From NCBI RefSeq assembly GCF_001039355.2, contig NW_019775469.1, forward strand, positions 126,001 through 184,122: a stretch of DNA of 58,122 nucleotides, written 5' to 3'. The stretch is from Lingula anatina. Taxonomy: Eukaryota > Brachiopoda > Lingulata > Lingulida > Lingulidae. A program made the translations under genes and the position numbers. The notes beneath the pieces were generated by a model. The model was not told the DNA's origin, did no database searches, and saw only the letters and a list, made by a program, of their open reading frames with translations. Below, piece by piece: positions 13,779-29,000 of this stretch (position 1 is its first letter; each line of letters opens with the position of its first letter).

Positions 13779-16700
13779 AAAATGTTATTGTAAAACATTT
13801 TAGTGCTCAATTAAATTATTATGTCATACTTTGTCTCAGGTTTTACGCGGGAATCTTTGTTGAAACAACACACTGCGGGATGCAAGGCAAAATCAAAGCA
13901 CCACTTGCTCACGCTAATGAAGAGTAATGATATTTCTTTATCATAACCTTGAAGTGTGAATCAAGGTGTCATATGGTTTTACTTCCCGGATGTTAAAAAG
14001 TTAGCGATGTTATGAAGTGTATTAGGTCGTGTGAGGGCATTACGGGACAAAACGAGTGCGAACTAAGTACCCATTAGCACGCTCCAGAGGGAAAAAAAAC
14101 GTGCATACGCGTATGGACCATTAAAATATGAAACAGTTTCATAGAACCCTAAAACAAACAAAGCAGGGGGATATTTTAGTGCTGCGGTTGCTTTAAAGCC
14201 TGAAATATGTTATAGGGCTGTATATTTACACGGCCTAGAGTCGCTTATTGTATACAAATGTAATTGAAAACTGGCGCATTACCAGCCGAGTCAGACACAT
14301 AAAAGGTGGTATTTTTATAAAGAGTTTCAGCAATTCCTATCTGCGATGAATGGCATTTCGGACTAACAAAACATTTGGTTTTAAGTACAACCACCCCCTC
14401 CCAAATCGAACAAACAGAAAGTGGAATTAAAATAGGACAATTTATTAATTACATCGGGAATTGTGTTTTAAAATTAACTACGAGGAGTTGACCAGTATCG
14501 ACGCGTCAACAAACATTGTATAATGCCCACCAACGTGGTTAAAATATGGGAAAATAAACACAATTAGACTGTTGCGCTTGTTTCAGCTTTTTTTTTTCTG
14601 AAACCGGCTACACCATATCGCTGCCTGCTGAGACTTCGCATTAGTAGGTAATGAGAGTGTTTTAGACTAACTACCTCACAAAAAAGGCAACAGGTCGCTT
14701 TCTCTGAACAGAACAAACGGTTTTTGCATCGGGGCACACAACTGTTCGCAAAAGGGAATACTTAAAACCCAGAAGCATGAAAAAAGGAGGAACCCCGAAG
14801 GGCCGAACTGGCTGTCTGGGTTTTTTTTCTTTTCTCTCAAGCTATTGAAATCTTTCGAGATAAATGATAATGCTCTTAACTAATAAGGGTAAGGTTCGTA
14901 AGAAAAACACCTGTGGCCTGACCCTTGTAGCCTGCGTTAGCTGGTGATTTCTCATGAGTTTTTTTTTTCTTCTAAAAATCCATATCAAATACACAGGTGA
15001 ATTTGGAGAACAATGCTGAACCGCTATAGTTAGTTAACATGACTTTCGTGACGTCGAACCTCCTGGGTTGGTTGCCTGCTAACAAGACGACAGAAGGAAC
15101 CTCATTTGTGTGAAAACCGTAGCAAAAAATAGCTTTTGATAAAAACACTGTAGTTTTTTCAAATGAAGTATTGGGGTGTTATGACAGGCGGAAATGTTGT
15201 GTTGCATAAGCATAGCGTTACGTAAAAGACGCTATTTTTTTCCTCCTTCTATGTCAACCGGTACAACCGAATTAATCTAACACTCCTTAAAAAATTACAT
15301 ATAACTACTCGGGTGAAAAACGATTAAGAAGTCCTTTTTAATACCGAAGCTTCGTGCATCCGGAACTGCACTGAACTGCTCACTTCTTTAATGACTTAAC
15401 GACTACTTTTCCCGGTTCGGCCCCGCGCATTGGTTTCAAGCAGAAATGTTAGACTTAGACAAACTTCAAGTATTTAGAATAGCTGAATAGCTCAAAGCCA
15501 CTTCATTTCCTTTGCCTTTTTTTCAGCATTGAAAAGAATAGGTACGCGTCTGGATATGAGAAAAAGCTGAGAAAAACCTTGCTGATCGCTTATCATAAAT
15601 GCTTAAGAGCCATTTCCCATAAAAAATAAAATAAGTTAAAAAAAGAAGCCATTTCCCTTTGAAAGTTTTTATTCTTCCGTTTTTCGTCACCCCAGGAATA
15701 AGGACAATATTTGTGGTTCTGTCCTTGTACCTAAACAAACGTGTTAAAATTCATAACATATATATTTTTTTCTGTTTTGTACATTTTAAGTTCTGCGGCC
15801 GAACGCATAAAAGTTTAAATAAAAAATTAATGCAACCAAGAACACAGTTAAAAACAGCCTATGTCATATCAAAAGTGGTCAAATACACATCATGGCATTT
15901 AAATGCAACTTCAAAATTCCGTAACCACTTCCTCAAAAATAAACATCTAAAGAAGATCTCAGCGTGCTTGGGCGGACTGGGTGCATGACGAACATATCGC
16001 ATTCTGTAGGAATTAAAGAACGTCATTTTTGCGACGCGCGGCAGTGTTGACACCTCGGTTTAGCGTGCACCTGCTGCTTCGGTCGGTATAGGGCGTTGCT
16101 GCGGATAACCTTACGTGAGAAACTCTACAATGACTATCTGTCCACGATCACGTATGATTGAGTGCGAACTGACGTTTTAAACAGTTGGTCAGATTCATAT
16201 AATAATGAAGGTGCTGTTAAGATGAATGCGCTTTTAGAGAAATTAAAGGTGAAACAATAATTCAATACGTTATTTTACATTGCCAAAAGAACAAAAATAG
16301 CCTTACGATAATAGAAGAACTGTTAAACTATGCGTCTGCAGACACTTGCTCCTTGTGTGAATTTGATACATTTTCTGCATTAAAGGGAAAGTTTCAAATT
16401 ATACTTAACTGAACTCATTAAAAAACGCACTACTAGCGTTCTAGGATCTAATGACACCGTGAAAACGCTCATTACAAAGGCTTCGTCTCAAGAGAAAAAG
16501 GGGGTGCTCTCACGTGGCAGGGGCTCACTTAACCATCCACTGCCGTGTAGAATATTCCTAAAGATGCCGAAGCCGCCACAAATGTCTCTGCATTGACGTT
16601 AAATTAATGTCTTTTCCAAAATGATTGATGCAAGGGCAACTTGTTGATTGTACTTATTGCTCTGCTATGAGTGCCATTTTCTTTAAATTCTGTTTTGCGC

Positions 16701-19700
16701 CATTCAATTACAAACGCATTGTTTTATATATATTTTCGTATATCAACCATTCTCTTAGTTAAATGTACATATTTATCCGACCCGGCTGGGGCACGTAACC
16801 ATGTGTACGGTGCAAAAGTCCTTATGAAAAAAATACCCCTGTCTACATCAATAACAAAAGGTTTTTTACTCCTTTCGTTGGGTATTGTTCTTTTATACTG
16901 AAATACATAGGTTATTAACTTCACTGTGTATACAAGTGCATGGGTGTCTGTTAGATGTGTTTTTAAAGAGGAAATGTTAAAAACCGCTATCACAGAGGGC
17001 AATCTGGAATCTGGCTGTCTGCTTTCAAAAGGAACAAAAGCATGAAAAAAAAAGCGCGAAGAGCAACACGTCAATGGGCAATACTACAAAAATATTTGGT
17101 AATTGTTCTTATTTATATCAGATGCTATTATATTTTTTCTACTCAGCGCGTTTCTTAAAACTTCCCTTACTTGTTGTCTTCGACATAATTTTTCTTCCTT
17201 TTGGTTTGAAAAACAATTTGATAGTATAAATACAGAAAAAAACCAAAACGACACATTGAAAATAAAACCTTACGAAAGCATTGAATCGTCACGGAGCAAA
17301 ATCACAGAAACCAGTCTTAAAAGATCGAGGGGAGATTTCACAAACAACGTACCTTCTTCCCGTGATCAGTCAAATCCACGTCTATCTGTCCCTGGGATGC
17401 CACTGAGTGGACAAGAAAAGCCAAAAAGACATAAAATGTTCGTTCCATCTTCTCGACTCACCAAACGCACCGCGCGGACTCCGATCGCTCACGCCTACAG
17501 ATAGACCGGTTCGCCACAAGCACTCAGGTTTTATGCACAGGTTAGCGGCAGAGCCCAACCGGGTGTCTCAGTGATTGTGTTACAAAGACATCCAGTCAGT
17601 AACTTATCAAAGTCTAAATGGGAAACACACAGGCATATTTCCCATGCGAGCGGTCAACCCCCCTGGCAATGGTCGTGGAAACTGTTTTTTAACACCAAAG
17701 AAGACTTTTCACCTTTGGCTTCCTATTCAACTTGACTTGAAGTTGCGTTGCAATAAATAAGACCGAAAATTTAGACTTCTCAGGAAAAGAAATGCATCTC
17801 ATATTTTGGTAAAATTGATTAAGGTCCATATATGTTTTCGGGGTTCCCGGGGTGTTAAGACACGTCAAGGCGGGTGAAATTAAAATTGCTCCTGTGTCAA
17901 GGCTGGATCGTAGGTTAAATAAACAAACGAAGTAATTTTTTGCCTTTTTATCGCTGCTGTCGTAGTAATTGCGCTAGGCTTCTTAAACATATAGCTGGTT
18001 TTCATAGCACTTTCTTAAAACGCACTCTGTAACATGTCTCTGCCACCGCGGTCCCAAGTTCTAAGAGTGATAAGAAGAGATTCAGAATTTAAGGGGGGGG
18101 GGGCTGCCGTTTCCTTTAGAATGAAAACGCAGTACACTGCCTTTTGTTTTCTCGGGGTGTGCTTGTGTGTGTGCGTGCGTGCGTGCATGATTGTACGTAC
18201 ACGTATGCGCGTATGCTCTTTCTATTTTCTTTCCTGATTGCGTCCATTCTGCAATGACAGTACGTCTATTCTAAAATCAAAGTAAAAACGACAGTAAATG
18301 TTAATATTCTCTTTTGATAATATAGAAAGGTTATAAACAACTAAAAATATCCCAAATGTCCCTGTATGCTTGGCTTTGTTGTTTCATTCTTAAACTTGTC
18401 ACTTGAAAAGAACATACATACATGTAGAAGCCTACTTTAGGGAGGAAAAGATGACACTCATCACGGGCCGGGGGGGGGGGGGGGGGGGGCATGCTACCTA
18501 GATCTTTCCGTCAGCTATCAAATCACCGCGTGAAAGGCTGGCGGACGGGTTCAAATAACAATTTTATCGGAGATCCAAATTCATTTTGCAGTTGGCAAAA
18601 AGATCGGTCCTGATTATTCTTAGTGAGGTGACTACGACGTGCGTCTGAGCATTCATAGGGACATACCGCCTGTGACGAACATGACAAATAAAAGCTTTGA
18701 CATTGTGAGGACACATCTGGAAAGCATGGATACTTGACGGAAGCCAGAACTCTGATCTACGAAAAAAAGTTCAAAACACGGACCCTGTTGTTGTTAGCGG
18801 CATAAAAGCTGACTGGAACTGTAGCGATGACTAGTATAAGAAAAGTAAACAATTATAAGTGAAGAAATGCGTCTGATTACATAATAAGACATAGTAAGTA
18901 TTTTCATTGTTGCATTCATCTTGGGTGTTATTTTCCAGATGCTTTGTAGTCAAATTAAAGACTTTGTAAGCGTGTGGCTGACGACAAGCCCTGTTAACAT
19001 TCCTCCGCACACACGTCCAAATAGAAACGTAACCTTACAAGTTCATTATGGAGGTTATAAGAAAGTAGTCCATATAAACTCTGAAGCCCGGTAGTTGTGG
19101 TAGTGATGACAAGAAATGTTACAGTTTCAACACTCTTCCGCGCACATGGGTAGTGGAAAACAATGGTTGAATCTTGCAATGAGGAGAACAACAAAAACAA
19201 TGCAGTCACATCTTAAAGGGAAATTTTCTTATGCGAAATATTTCCTGTTTTAAGTATTGATACACTCATAAGATTTCCAGCACTCCTTCCCCCTCCCCCT
19301 CCTCCACCCTTCAAACGCACGCACACATATTCTGATGTCCGTTTGAATTAACTTAATAAAAATCGTGGGCGTCTTATGTTGCCTTAATAAAAAACGACCC
19401 AGCTTGTGTTGCTCAGGATGGCGATATATATATGACTTGAAAAATGCACTCTGTTACCCTTAATGGAGGAATATGCCATCGGACATATAAAACAACGACG
19501 GATGCTAAAGATTGACCGTAAATGAGTATATTACATGTGTCTTTAATTTGAATGTCTGGAAGTAGGCTTAACCGGAGAAGATGTTTGGATTCGGCGTGTT
19601 ATAAAAAACCTGTGCCCGTTTAAAAAAAGAGAATACCACACTCGAGACGACGCTACCCTGTTTCTTTTTAATTATAGCTTACATATGAATGTAGTGATTG

Positions 19701-19891
19701 TCACTTTGTTGCACCTTTTTTTGTGAAGGGGTAGCTTTGGTGACGGTAGGGGAGTGGCCATCAAGTTACCCCATAAAAATTGCAGGTGTCATATCCAACT
19801 AGTGAGAACATATTTTCACTGGGAAAACACCTTTTGTTGCGCAAAAGCCTCTTGACTGCAGACATGACATTTTAACAGCTGCAAACTGCAG

Positions 19892-19959
<68 letters not shown>

Positions 19960-19964
19960 TAATG

Positions 19965-20001
<37 letters not shown>

Positions 20002-23000
20002 AATTTGACATCGTTACACCCTACCAGTCAACACCAAGCTAACTATCACGTGTGCAGAGGCCTAAAACTGACGACTTAAACAGGCACAGCCAACTGTCGG
20101 CTTAAACTTTTTGTCTGATTCAGATGACCAAGGGTCACTGGCTGTCAATAAGTCATCCGTCTCAATGTTACACAGGTTATTCACTGACCACCAATACGTT
20201 TTTACTTTAACTGGCTAAACACTTAAATTTATAATATCCCCTTTATACTAAATTGGTAATTGTAAAAATGATACAATTACAATTTTCTGTTAAATCAGTA
20301 TTCGCCGCGAGTCTCAATTCGTCATGTATGACCCCCCTTTAATAGTCGTGTTAGTCATTATAATGTTGCACGCCCAAGTGCTTTAAGTTAGAAAAATAAA
20401 ACAAGTTACACACTTAAGTAAGAAAAATAAAACAAGTTACACACTATTCTTAACCTCCCACAACGAAGGAAATTCTTTCCTGCAAAAACTGGACTTCAAA
20501 CTATAATGCGATATCTACAGTCACAGATCTGTGATACTTTTCAACGAGTCCCTTTGATTTCATAAACATAATCTCCATTTGGAACAGTTAAGATTTGAAG
20601 TGCAGGACTAACTGCATCACACAAATAAACACCTCTTTTTCAATATATTTACCAATTATACCAATATCTTTTTATAATCATTACAAATGAATTCCTTGTT
20701 TGTGATTGACAAAGGAGAAAAAGTATCGCTACTACATTGCAATAGAGTTGAAGAAAAGGTGGTATTAGACTAGTACTGATCCTTCCCTGCTTACCAACAA
20801 AAAATGACACAGTTTTTTTTTAATGATTAGGTACTATTCCATTAATTAATGGAGGGCCGGGGGTGTAATGCTTAATTGTGATTATATTAAATAAGCATAC
20901 CTGAATGTAGTTTCGTTTCAGTTGACCAGTTTCAAAGATTTTTTTTTTAAATACCGCCTAGGATCATACGCCATGTTGGTATAAAGGGTGACGCGCTTAT
21001 TCCCAGAAAATATAAATTCCCTTTCGATCACGGTGTCGTGCCTACTCAAATTCTTCTCAACCAAGTGTCACGTAAAGCGGAGAATAACTGATCATTGTGA
21101 CTTATTATGATAACTGCCAGTTGGTACAAACAGCTTTCCAGGGAGCAAGCATTGCGCAAGATTGACTGAATCCAGGTGTGAAAATGACTTTTACATTGCT
21201 GCTGTCAGCGGAGACCACCTGTTAGTGTACGTGTTTTTTAAATATCAGCCTTCTAGGTTTCATTTTTCATCCAAGTTACAATTAGAGAAGTCACTGTGAA
21301 GTGTAACGAGACCTGTAGTTAAAGAGCGTAACCGCTGGCTACCATCATGATTGACGGTTGTCGTGACAACCTGTCGCGTGCTCTGCGTTTAACATTTCCG
21401 ATAACTTATATGCAATTGCATTCATCTTAGTTAAAAAAGAAAAAAACAGCGCTAGCTTGTTTCAGCTATCATAAATTATAAAACTATTTCAATTGTACAG
21501 AGGTTGCAGTTTAAATTATCAAACCGATAAACACAGTGTTTAAAACCGCTGGGAAATGTCGTTAAAGTTCTTACGATAACCTTCAGAAATTTGAGGATGC
21601 GTGTTTGTACGATTATTCAATTAAAACTGGAAAACGTCAGATGCAAGCTGCCGTTTTTTTAATAACCCAAACTAGTTTCATTCCATCGATACAATCAACC
21701 TATCCCATAAATATGCCAAGTGCTGGTTCTTTTTTCCTGTCTTGGGCGGGCGAATGCTGTTCCACTGATTTTGGGTCGGTTTTTACGACTTACCCAATTA
21801 CTAGAATGTTTACAAATTGAATTTTATTGCAGATTGCGTTGCCCTCCTCTGTCAACTCTTCAGCAGATTGTCTCGAGGAATATCTTAACACGATGTCAAA
21901 AAAGAAAAAAATTCCATTGAATGTGAGTTTCGCATTAACGTAAAACTGATCCATCTTGAAAAGGTAACCGAGACTTTGTTTAACTTCAATTGAATTTCCT
22001 GTGATGTAATAGTACTTTTTTGTGGGCGTTTGTGTGTATGTCTGTGTATATGTTTAATTCGCCTGCTAATTAAGGAGATGCCGGGAGGGCTAGACGAGAA
22101 AACAAACAAGTTTTGGGCTTAATTGATCTGTGGTCAAATTTTTAATATGGCAATTTGGAATGTTTGATATGCGCATTGCTTCATGTCCCTGCGCTTTGAT
22201 TATTGTAGCTGACGAAAGAAATCGACTGAAGTAAGTTTTGGGGGTTTTTTTTCGAATTTATTTGTAATGCTGATGAAAAGTTTTCTTTGGCTGTAGCAGA
22301 GGTAAATACAACACATAGACAGATAGATAGATAGATCTCCATAAGTTTATAGAGCATAAAAAAGAAAAAGAAAAGAACGACGAAAAAATCACGCGGAGGA
22401 CACGTAACAAAAGTTGATAAAAAGAACCTGTTTGCTTTTTTCCCTCCAGTTACTAGTATACCTTGGGCTGACAGTTTCGATGCCATCAGGGGTGACATTT
22501 TTTTGTGTTCAAACCTGGGGGAGATCTAACGCCATATATATTTGCAGGCTATATACACAGATTTAGACAGAGTGGGCAAGGGCGTGTCCCCATACTACAC
22601 TGCTTTGGAACATTCAAAATCAGCAAAGTTTTGGTTCAAATATAGAGCATATTTCCTATCCTTCAATTTTCTCCTCTACTGTAGAAAGGTTAGTTCTTTC
22701 TGGCCCCGGGGAATTGCTCCCCTCCTTTTGTGAGAACTAGCTGTCTGTAGAGCGCCTGTCTTAAAACGGTTTAACAACAGTGAGCCAGCAGTAGGCAAAG
22801 GCTTAGCTTTCATCAGCAGGGGCGGATCCAGATATATTTTCTGACAGTCTTCCAAATTATCTTTGTTGATCCATCCTCCATTTTTGACCGTCTTCCGACA
22901 GAAAATATTAGATGCCCGACAATGTAAACTTGAAAATCTGACCGTCTTCCGGAAGACCCAGAAGACGGCCTAAATCCGCCCCTGAATTCAGTGCCACATT

Positions 23001-26000
23001 TACCGCTTTGCTTTCCTTTGGAAGAAGCTTAGGGGAGATTCTGATATCTGGGTACCCCAGGGTCTTCAGGTTTATGCCCAGGAGGACCCCCTTATTGCTG
23101 CTACAGACCATTGTCTTATGTGATGAAATGGAATGCTATGCCACCTACGTGCTACACAAAAGGGCAGAAAAGGGGATAATACAATAGAAATTACACACTA
23201 GAATGTCATCTCGATTGTACATGTATTTTGAACAAGTAAATTGATTACAGTCTATCTATGTATCTATCTATCTATCTCTCTATCTCACCCTCTTACTAGC
23301 AATCTATTTATCCATCTACCCATCAATTCTATCACCATGGGAAGATAACTGAAATCACTTGATTATACTTTTTCTCTCTCTGTGTTTGAAATACAAAGGA
23401 GAATGAACAGACCTCTGAACAAGCCTACTATGCGTGAAAAGGCTTTCCTGCGCCGAAGGAAAAAAAACGATCAAATATTTTCATAAGGCCTCTTTCAAGT
23501 TTCTGAGGAATTATACGTATTTCTGTACACGGACACGAATTGAAGTAATATTAGCATAAGGAGAATTTTTTCACATATTGTCTTTTACTTTTGCACTGAC
23601 AAAACCTAAACCTGAAAACTGTGAAATGTTGAAGTCCAAATCAACAGCTAACCTTTGTTTTTTCCTTCTTACTGTTACTACAGGTAAAGTGAAGGCGATA
23701 CTTCGGAGTTAAGCCCTTGCCCACTTAGTTAAGCGGGCTTAAATCGCGTCTTCGCTACAACCGTTTCTTTTAATACCCAAGGTCTATTTTACCTTTTTTT
23801 TTTTTTTTGCATCAATGGAAAACGCTAATCTAGACGCAGTTTCTAGATTCATTTTCGAAAAGTGTTCGCTCTGGGCGAATGTCATCGTCTATCCGTTACA
23901 AGTATTAATCAAGAAGTCGAATTGGCAACACTCCCTTTTTACAACTTTTGCACTTTGTAAGCTTTTAAGCATTACAAATTAAATCATTTTTTAACTACAA
24001 AACTCGACTCCTTGCCATAACAAAAACAATGTAACCAAAATCAATCTGTATAAACTGTGGCCAGCGTTTCGATATTTAATCAAAAATAACCCTATTCTAG
24101 AATAATTCGATGTTTTACTATCTTCATTTTCTTAAAACCAAACATCTTCCTACTCTTATTGTTAATGCAAAAATACTTCTCCAGTCAAATGTTTTATAAT
24201 CCAATATACAGATAAAACTCATTTTAATAAGATATTTCAAAGAAGCGATATGCAGTAATCTTTGAGTGCTTGGGGTATGTCTGAATGAAAAGAAGAAGAT
24301 TTGGTAAACTCTTACCGAATGGTGGGCCCTATACTCATCAGAATGCTTGTCTATACCCGAGTGTCTTTGTGTACCGACGTTCTGTATAAGGGCAGCAAAA
24401 AGTAATGGTATCAAAATACGTCCCATCTTCTTTTCTTCCTTAGTATCCTAAGTATACCGTGCTTTTCAATGCCTTCGTCAGCAGGGTTTCTCAAAATCTG
24501 ACCTGACTTTCTCGACTTTTATTCTATGCCAAGGTGTGACGGGGTGGGAATTAAAATATCAGCGTCGATATTTTATTGCGGAAATTAAGTCATCGTGTAT
24601 AACTGTCAGGACTATTCAGCGTCATAGTTGAACACGTGGGTTCTCCTACACGCGGTTCCAGAGCGGTTAGAATATAGCATGGCAAGACTGATTTCGGCTG
24701 AGCTTTGACATGTTATGAAATTCATATGTATTGCTCTAAATGCTGACTTTAGATTTCATTTATTTATTTTGAAATGCAAAATGTTGAACTTTGACATGTT
24801 ATGAAAATCAGGTTTTTTGATCTTCATGTTGACATTAGACCTTATTTATTCATTTATTTATTTTGAATTGCAAAATTTGTATAAAGGAAATATTACAATA
24901 TCAAAGAAATAAAATCATCAAATCATGATTAATCTCTTCACAAAGGAAATATCATGAAAAATAAAAGTATCATTAAGTGTTTATTTTTTATTGGGCAAAA
25001 CATAAGCTCTCCTCAATTTCAGCATGAGCCACAAGCACGTGAAAGAGGCTAAGCCCGAAGGGACACACGCCTGAGAGTTAAAGAACTTCGTCTGTTAGGC
25101 CTGTCTCTTCTTTCGACACAAACTATCAAAAAACACAACAAACAAACGAACATCTCTTTGATTTATGGATTCATTACCTTAACTATCCGGAAATAAAGCT
25201 TGAACTTCCAAAATATGGTTAACAAAATCCCAGGACAAGTGGTAGAAAACCGGTTCCTGTGGCGCACCACAAAACCCACGGTTTCAACCTTTGCTGTAAA
25301 CAAAAGCTTGTTAGAACAATTATCTTTTTCAATAATTCTTGTCCCAGCGAGTGACTCCTCAGGAGAACTTTTTGACTTTCTGACCAGGCAAAAATAGTTC
25401 TGCTGAACCTTGGGTTTTTGTTAAGGCAAGGCTATGTCAGGTTGGGTCCAGCGTAACTTTTCAGACCATTTTCATCTGGCTATCAATCTGTGTCGATCCC
25501 ATTAACAAAAAGGGGGTAGGACACGCCTATATATCGCGTAGGAGATCGTGGGCAACGTGACCGCCTTTTTAAACTATAATCAGATGGAATGCACAAGTTA
25601 AAGCTAATTTGAGCCAATGGATATCGTACTGAAAGGACAAAGTGGTCTTAAATTATCATAAAAATCTTGAAACGGACGTCAGAAAAATTTGATCAATTTG
25701 AGATATTTTACAAAAACTCGGGAACTACTAAAACGTAACGTCATCAATGTAATGCCAATGTTTTTCTAAATCGATAAAAAACATAAGAACAGATATGTAT
25801 GCGATTAGATAAGAAATTAACAAGTGACAAATTTTTAGCAAGGGAGCAGAAATCTATATTCCGAGAGAGAGAGAGAGAGAGAAAGATACATGTACGATCC
25901 GCAAAGCTTGTATGTGTAAAGACAGGCGATTAAACACTTATGGTATATCCTCCCCGTTGCACAATTTACTTATAAAATTAAAACACACTTGGGCAAAGTA

Positions 26001-29000
26001 AACCTCTCAATTTAAAAGGCAGTCAACATCATGCTGTGTATTCGCTCCTTTTTGGAACATAATCCTAGACCTGCTACGAGATGACCTATTTTCTTTTCTT
26101 TTAAAAGAATTCTTCTATAAAAGGATTTCTATATTGAAATAGTAATTGGGTGTAAAGGTGCAAACTGATATCATATTCCTATAGTCACTTGTGGTTATGC
26201 GTGTTTGATTCTTAACCACTTCCCATAAAACTCATGAATTATAATGTTTCAATGTAAACACTTTAGTTAATAGGCAGAGCGTCACGTAACATCATTCTGT
26301 CTACCGGAGAAAGAAAAAGTACGGTGTATCCAAAGGTTCGTTGATTATTCTGAAAATACTAGAATTGTATTGAACGAAATAAAACATACTAAACTGAAAA
26401 TCAAGCATGGATTGTTTTCTTAAATACTGGTCAAACCAGAGGGTATAGGTTGACGTTGAACCATGTTTGTAACTTTTTAACAAATCCCTCCCTCGTGGTT
26501 TTGACATAGTACAAATAGGTTTGAAGCAGCAGTTGAAGCATAAATCATATTGTGAAAGAAAACAAAAAAAATCCAGTAATTCTACAAGTGCTTCTTGTCA
26601 GTAGCTTACGCTGTTTGGATTGGAAGGAAATGTAAGACTGCTTTTTACGTGTTCTAAGTAGGTATGGCGCTGGTTTCGGTTGTTTAAGGGCATCGTGACC
26701 TCTTTCAGGATTTGTACATTGAAAAAAAAAGTTTCTTACTGCACCAAAACAATTTTCATACTTGTGGCCATTTTCATCATTTTCATAACTTTAAAAACGT
26801 TAAAAACGCAGCCCAGCTTGTCGAAGGTTATCCAGTCTACTTTTTGGTCATCAGTTTCACAAAAACGTGTTTTTAAGTGAAAATTCGGGGACATCACAAC
26901 AAGCGTACCGCAAAGAGAATGGCTTCAATCTGGAAGCACTGCGTAACATGGGCCTCACACTTGTTTAAAAATGTTCGAAGCCTTATGCCATCTTGATTTG
27001 GTTCGATACACATGATATTACGTCAGACCTGCTAATTAATGCCAATATATTTGTGCACCTGTTAAGTGATTTCTTTATTCGGATACTCAATTAACACTCC
27101 TGAGTAAAATATATTTTATCACCGAAAACGCTTTTCTATATTTTTGAACCAGGGTAAAAGGTAGGACCCATCAAGCTGCTTAACTTAAAGGCAAGATTCT
27201 GCCCAAATTCTGCACAAAATTAGAGGAAGTAGGAAACGGTGTCGGGGAATAAACACATTCAGTAACGCAGGGGGTAACCTTGATAAACTTGAAATCTTTA
27301 GAAATAAGAAGCAAAACTATTGACTGCTAACCAATGTCTCTTCAGGGCTGATCATTTATCGCCATCGTCTTTGTATAGTCCGCTGTCTGGAGACACTTCC
27401 ATTTATCTCAGGTGCCGATAATCAAAGTTCTGTCAGAAGAAAAATCACCCCACACGTAGAACTACTGTTAAGAATTAGGTTACGTGAAAAAAGATCCTTA
27501 CCCAAATTACCATGTATATTTAATGACACTCTAATAGCATAAATGTCTGCATCTTCATACAATAAACCACATCAATCTCGAATCCTTACTTTTAAGTCAA
27601 GTGAAAAAACACAATTGCGCTTTTATTAATCAAAATCAGTGGCAAAGCTGAAACCACACTTTGTCGGATAAAAAATACCAAAAAGGAAAACATTCTTTCT
27701 ATGTACGGTTGACGTGTAGTGACTAACACACAAGACGTCTCACGGTGCACACGTCAGAAAAAGCAGAAAACAAACTTTGGGACATTTCGCTTTTGGGGCA
27801 CACATTGCTTTTCTTAACTATGCCGAAAAAACAGTCGTAAGATCATATCTAAATAACAGTAAAAGTATTATCGACCTCAGCCATGCCACGGGTAGCATGC
27901 CTTATCTACTCCCACACACCAATGCCTTCGAACCAGAAGCTAGGAAGCTGGCCAGGATAATCGTCCAATATTGACCATTTGACCACGGGTTTCAAACCCA
28001 CGTATTAAAGACCCTCTTCCTGCTGCCTCCACATCTGTCAGAAAACATTGAAAAATCATTCATTTAGTTAATTTCCCCTCACAATAACAGTGGACGTCCG
28101 TTTTTAATGGTCCTGAACTATGTAAACAGTTACGATAGCCCTTAATTTTCAGCTTCTTGTGTTTATTGCTTAAACAAAAATGTTATATAATATAAATTTG
28201 GAGTTTATTTATCGCCATCCACAGCAGGGTTTCTGAAAGAGTAACAACAAATGTATTTTTCCAAAAACTCAAAACATGCAATTTTGTCTGCTACTCTTCA
28301 CATGTACCTATGGCCAGTAGAGGAAAAGGAATGGCTGTTATAACCACCTCTTCAAACTTCTATTAATTTACGTCAGAAATTCGTCAGTTTTCTACATTGA
28401 TGATGCAGTTAATGATTAAGTATTAGGCAGACTAGGCCCTACACATTTAATCATTTTATTTACTGGGGTACATCATAACATTTTAAAGTTCCTTTTCAGC
28501 GCTGAAGAAAAATCTCAGGTTAACAATATTTTCCTTTCAAAATGGTTAAGTCCCTGTTTATGGCTGGTGACGTCATTAAGCATTAGCCAGTCAGGTTTCG
28601 CAACGACAGGTACAGGTACCTTTTAACTCAACTGTAACAAAGTGTTCCAATTAGGTTGATGCAATTTTGAACTGATTTTAAACTGATTGTCACTGACCTT
28701 GGAATACTTTTCTGATTACAAAATACCGGAGTGTATTCGATTTATATAAGGATATCGTCGAAGCATTTATGCTAACATTTATTAGATTATTTTTCTTAAC
28801 CAAAATTCGAAAAGAAGAAATTTTGATATGACTCCTTCATTCGTTCGTGACCTCTGGTTTTTACCAATATGTAGTACATGTACGTCCTTTTGGCCCTTCT
28901 CTTAGAGAAAAGACTCAACTACTTACGCGCGCTTAGAAATAATAGAAAATAACCCCTCCCTGATACGAAGATAAACGCTCAATCAAGTCTTTAAAGATCA

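Noticed and set aside
18994-19209. Minus-strand frame beginning [12 protein letters not shown]
   Set aside because: Hydrophobic start, but no splice donor and no conserved content. Judged a chance frame.
19799-20011. Minus-strand poly-Thr/poly-Ile frame
   Set aside because: Translation of the TAC and ATT microsatellites only.
27731-27800. Possible fourth signal-peptide exon (minus strand, [20 protein letters not shown])
   Set aside because: It looks like a leader and a gtgaga donor follows, but the exon would end in phase 2 and cannot join the phase-0 VWA exon.
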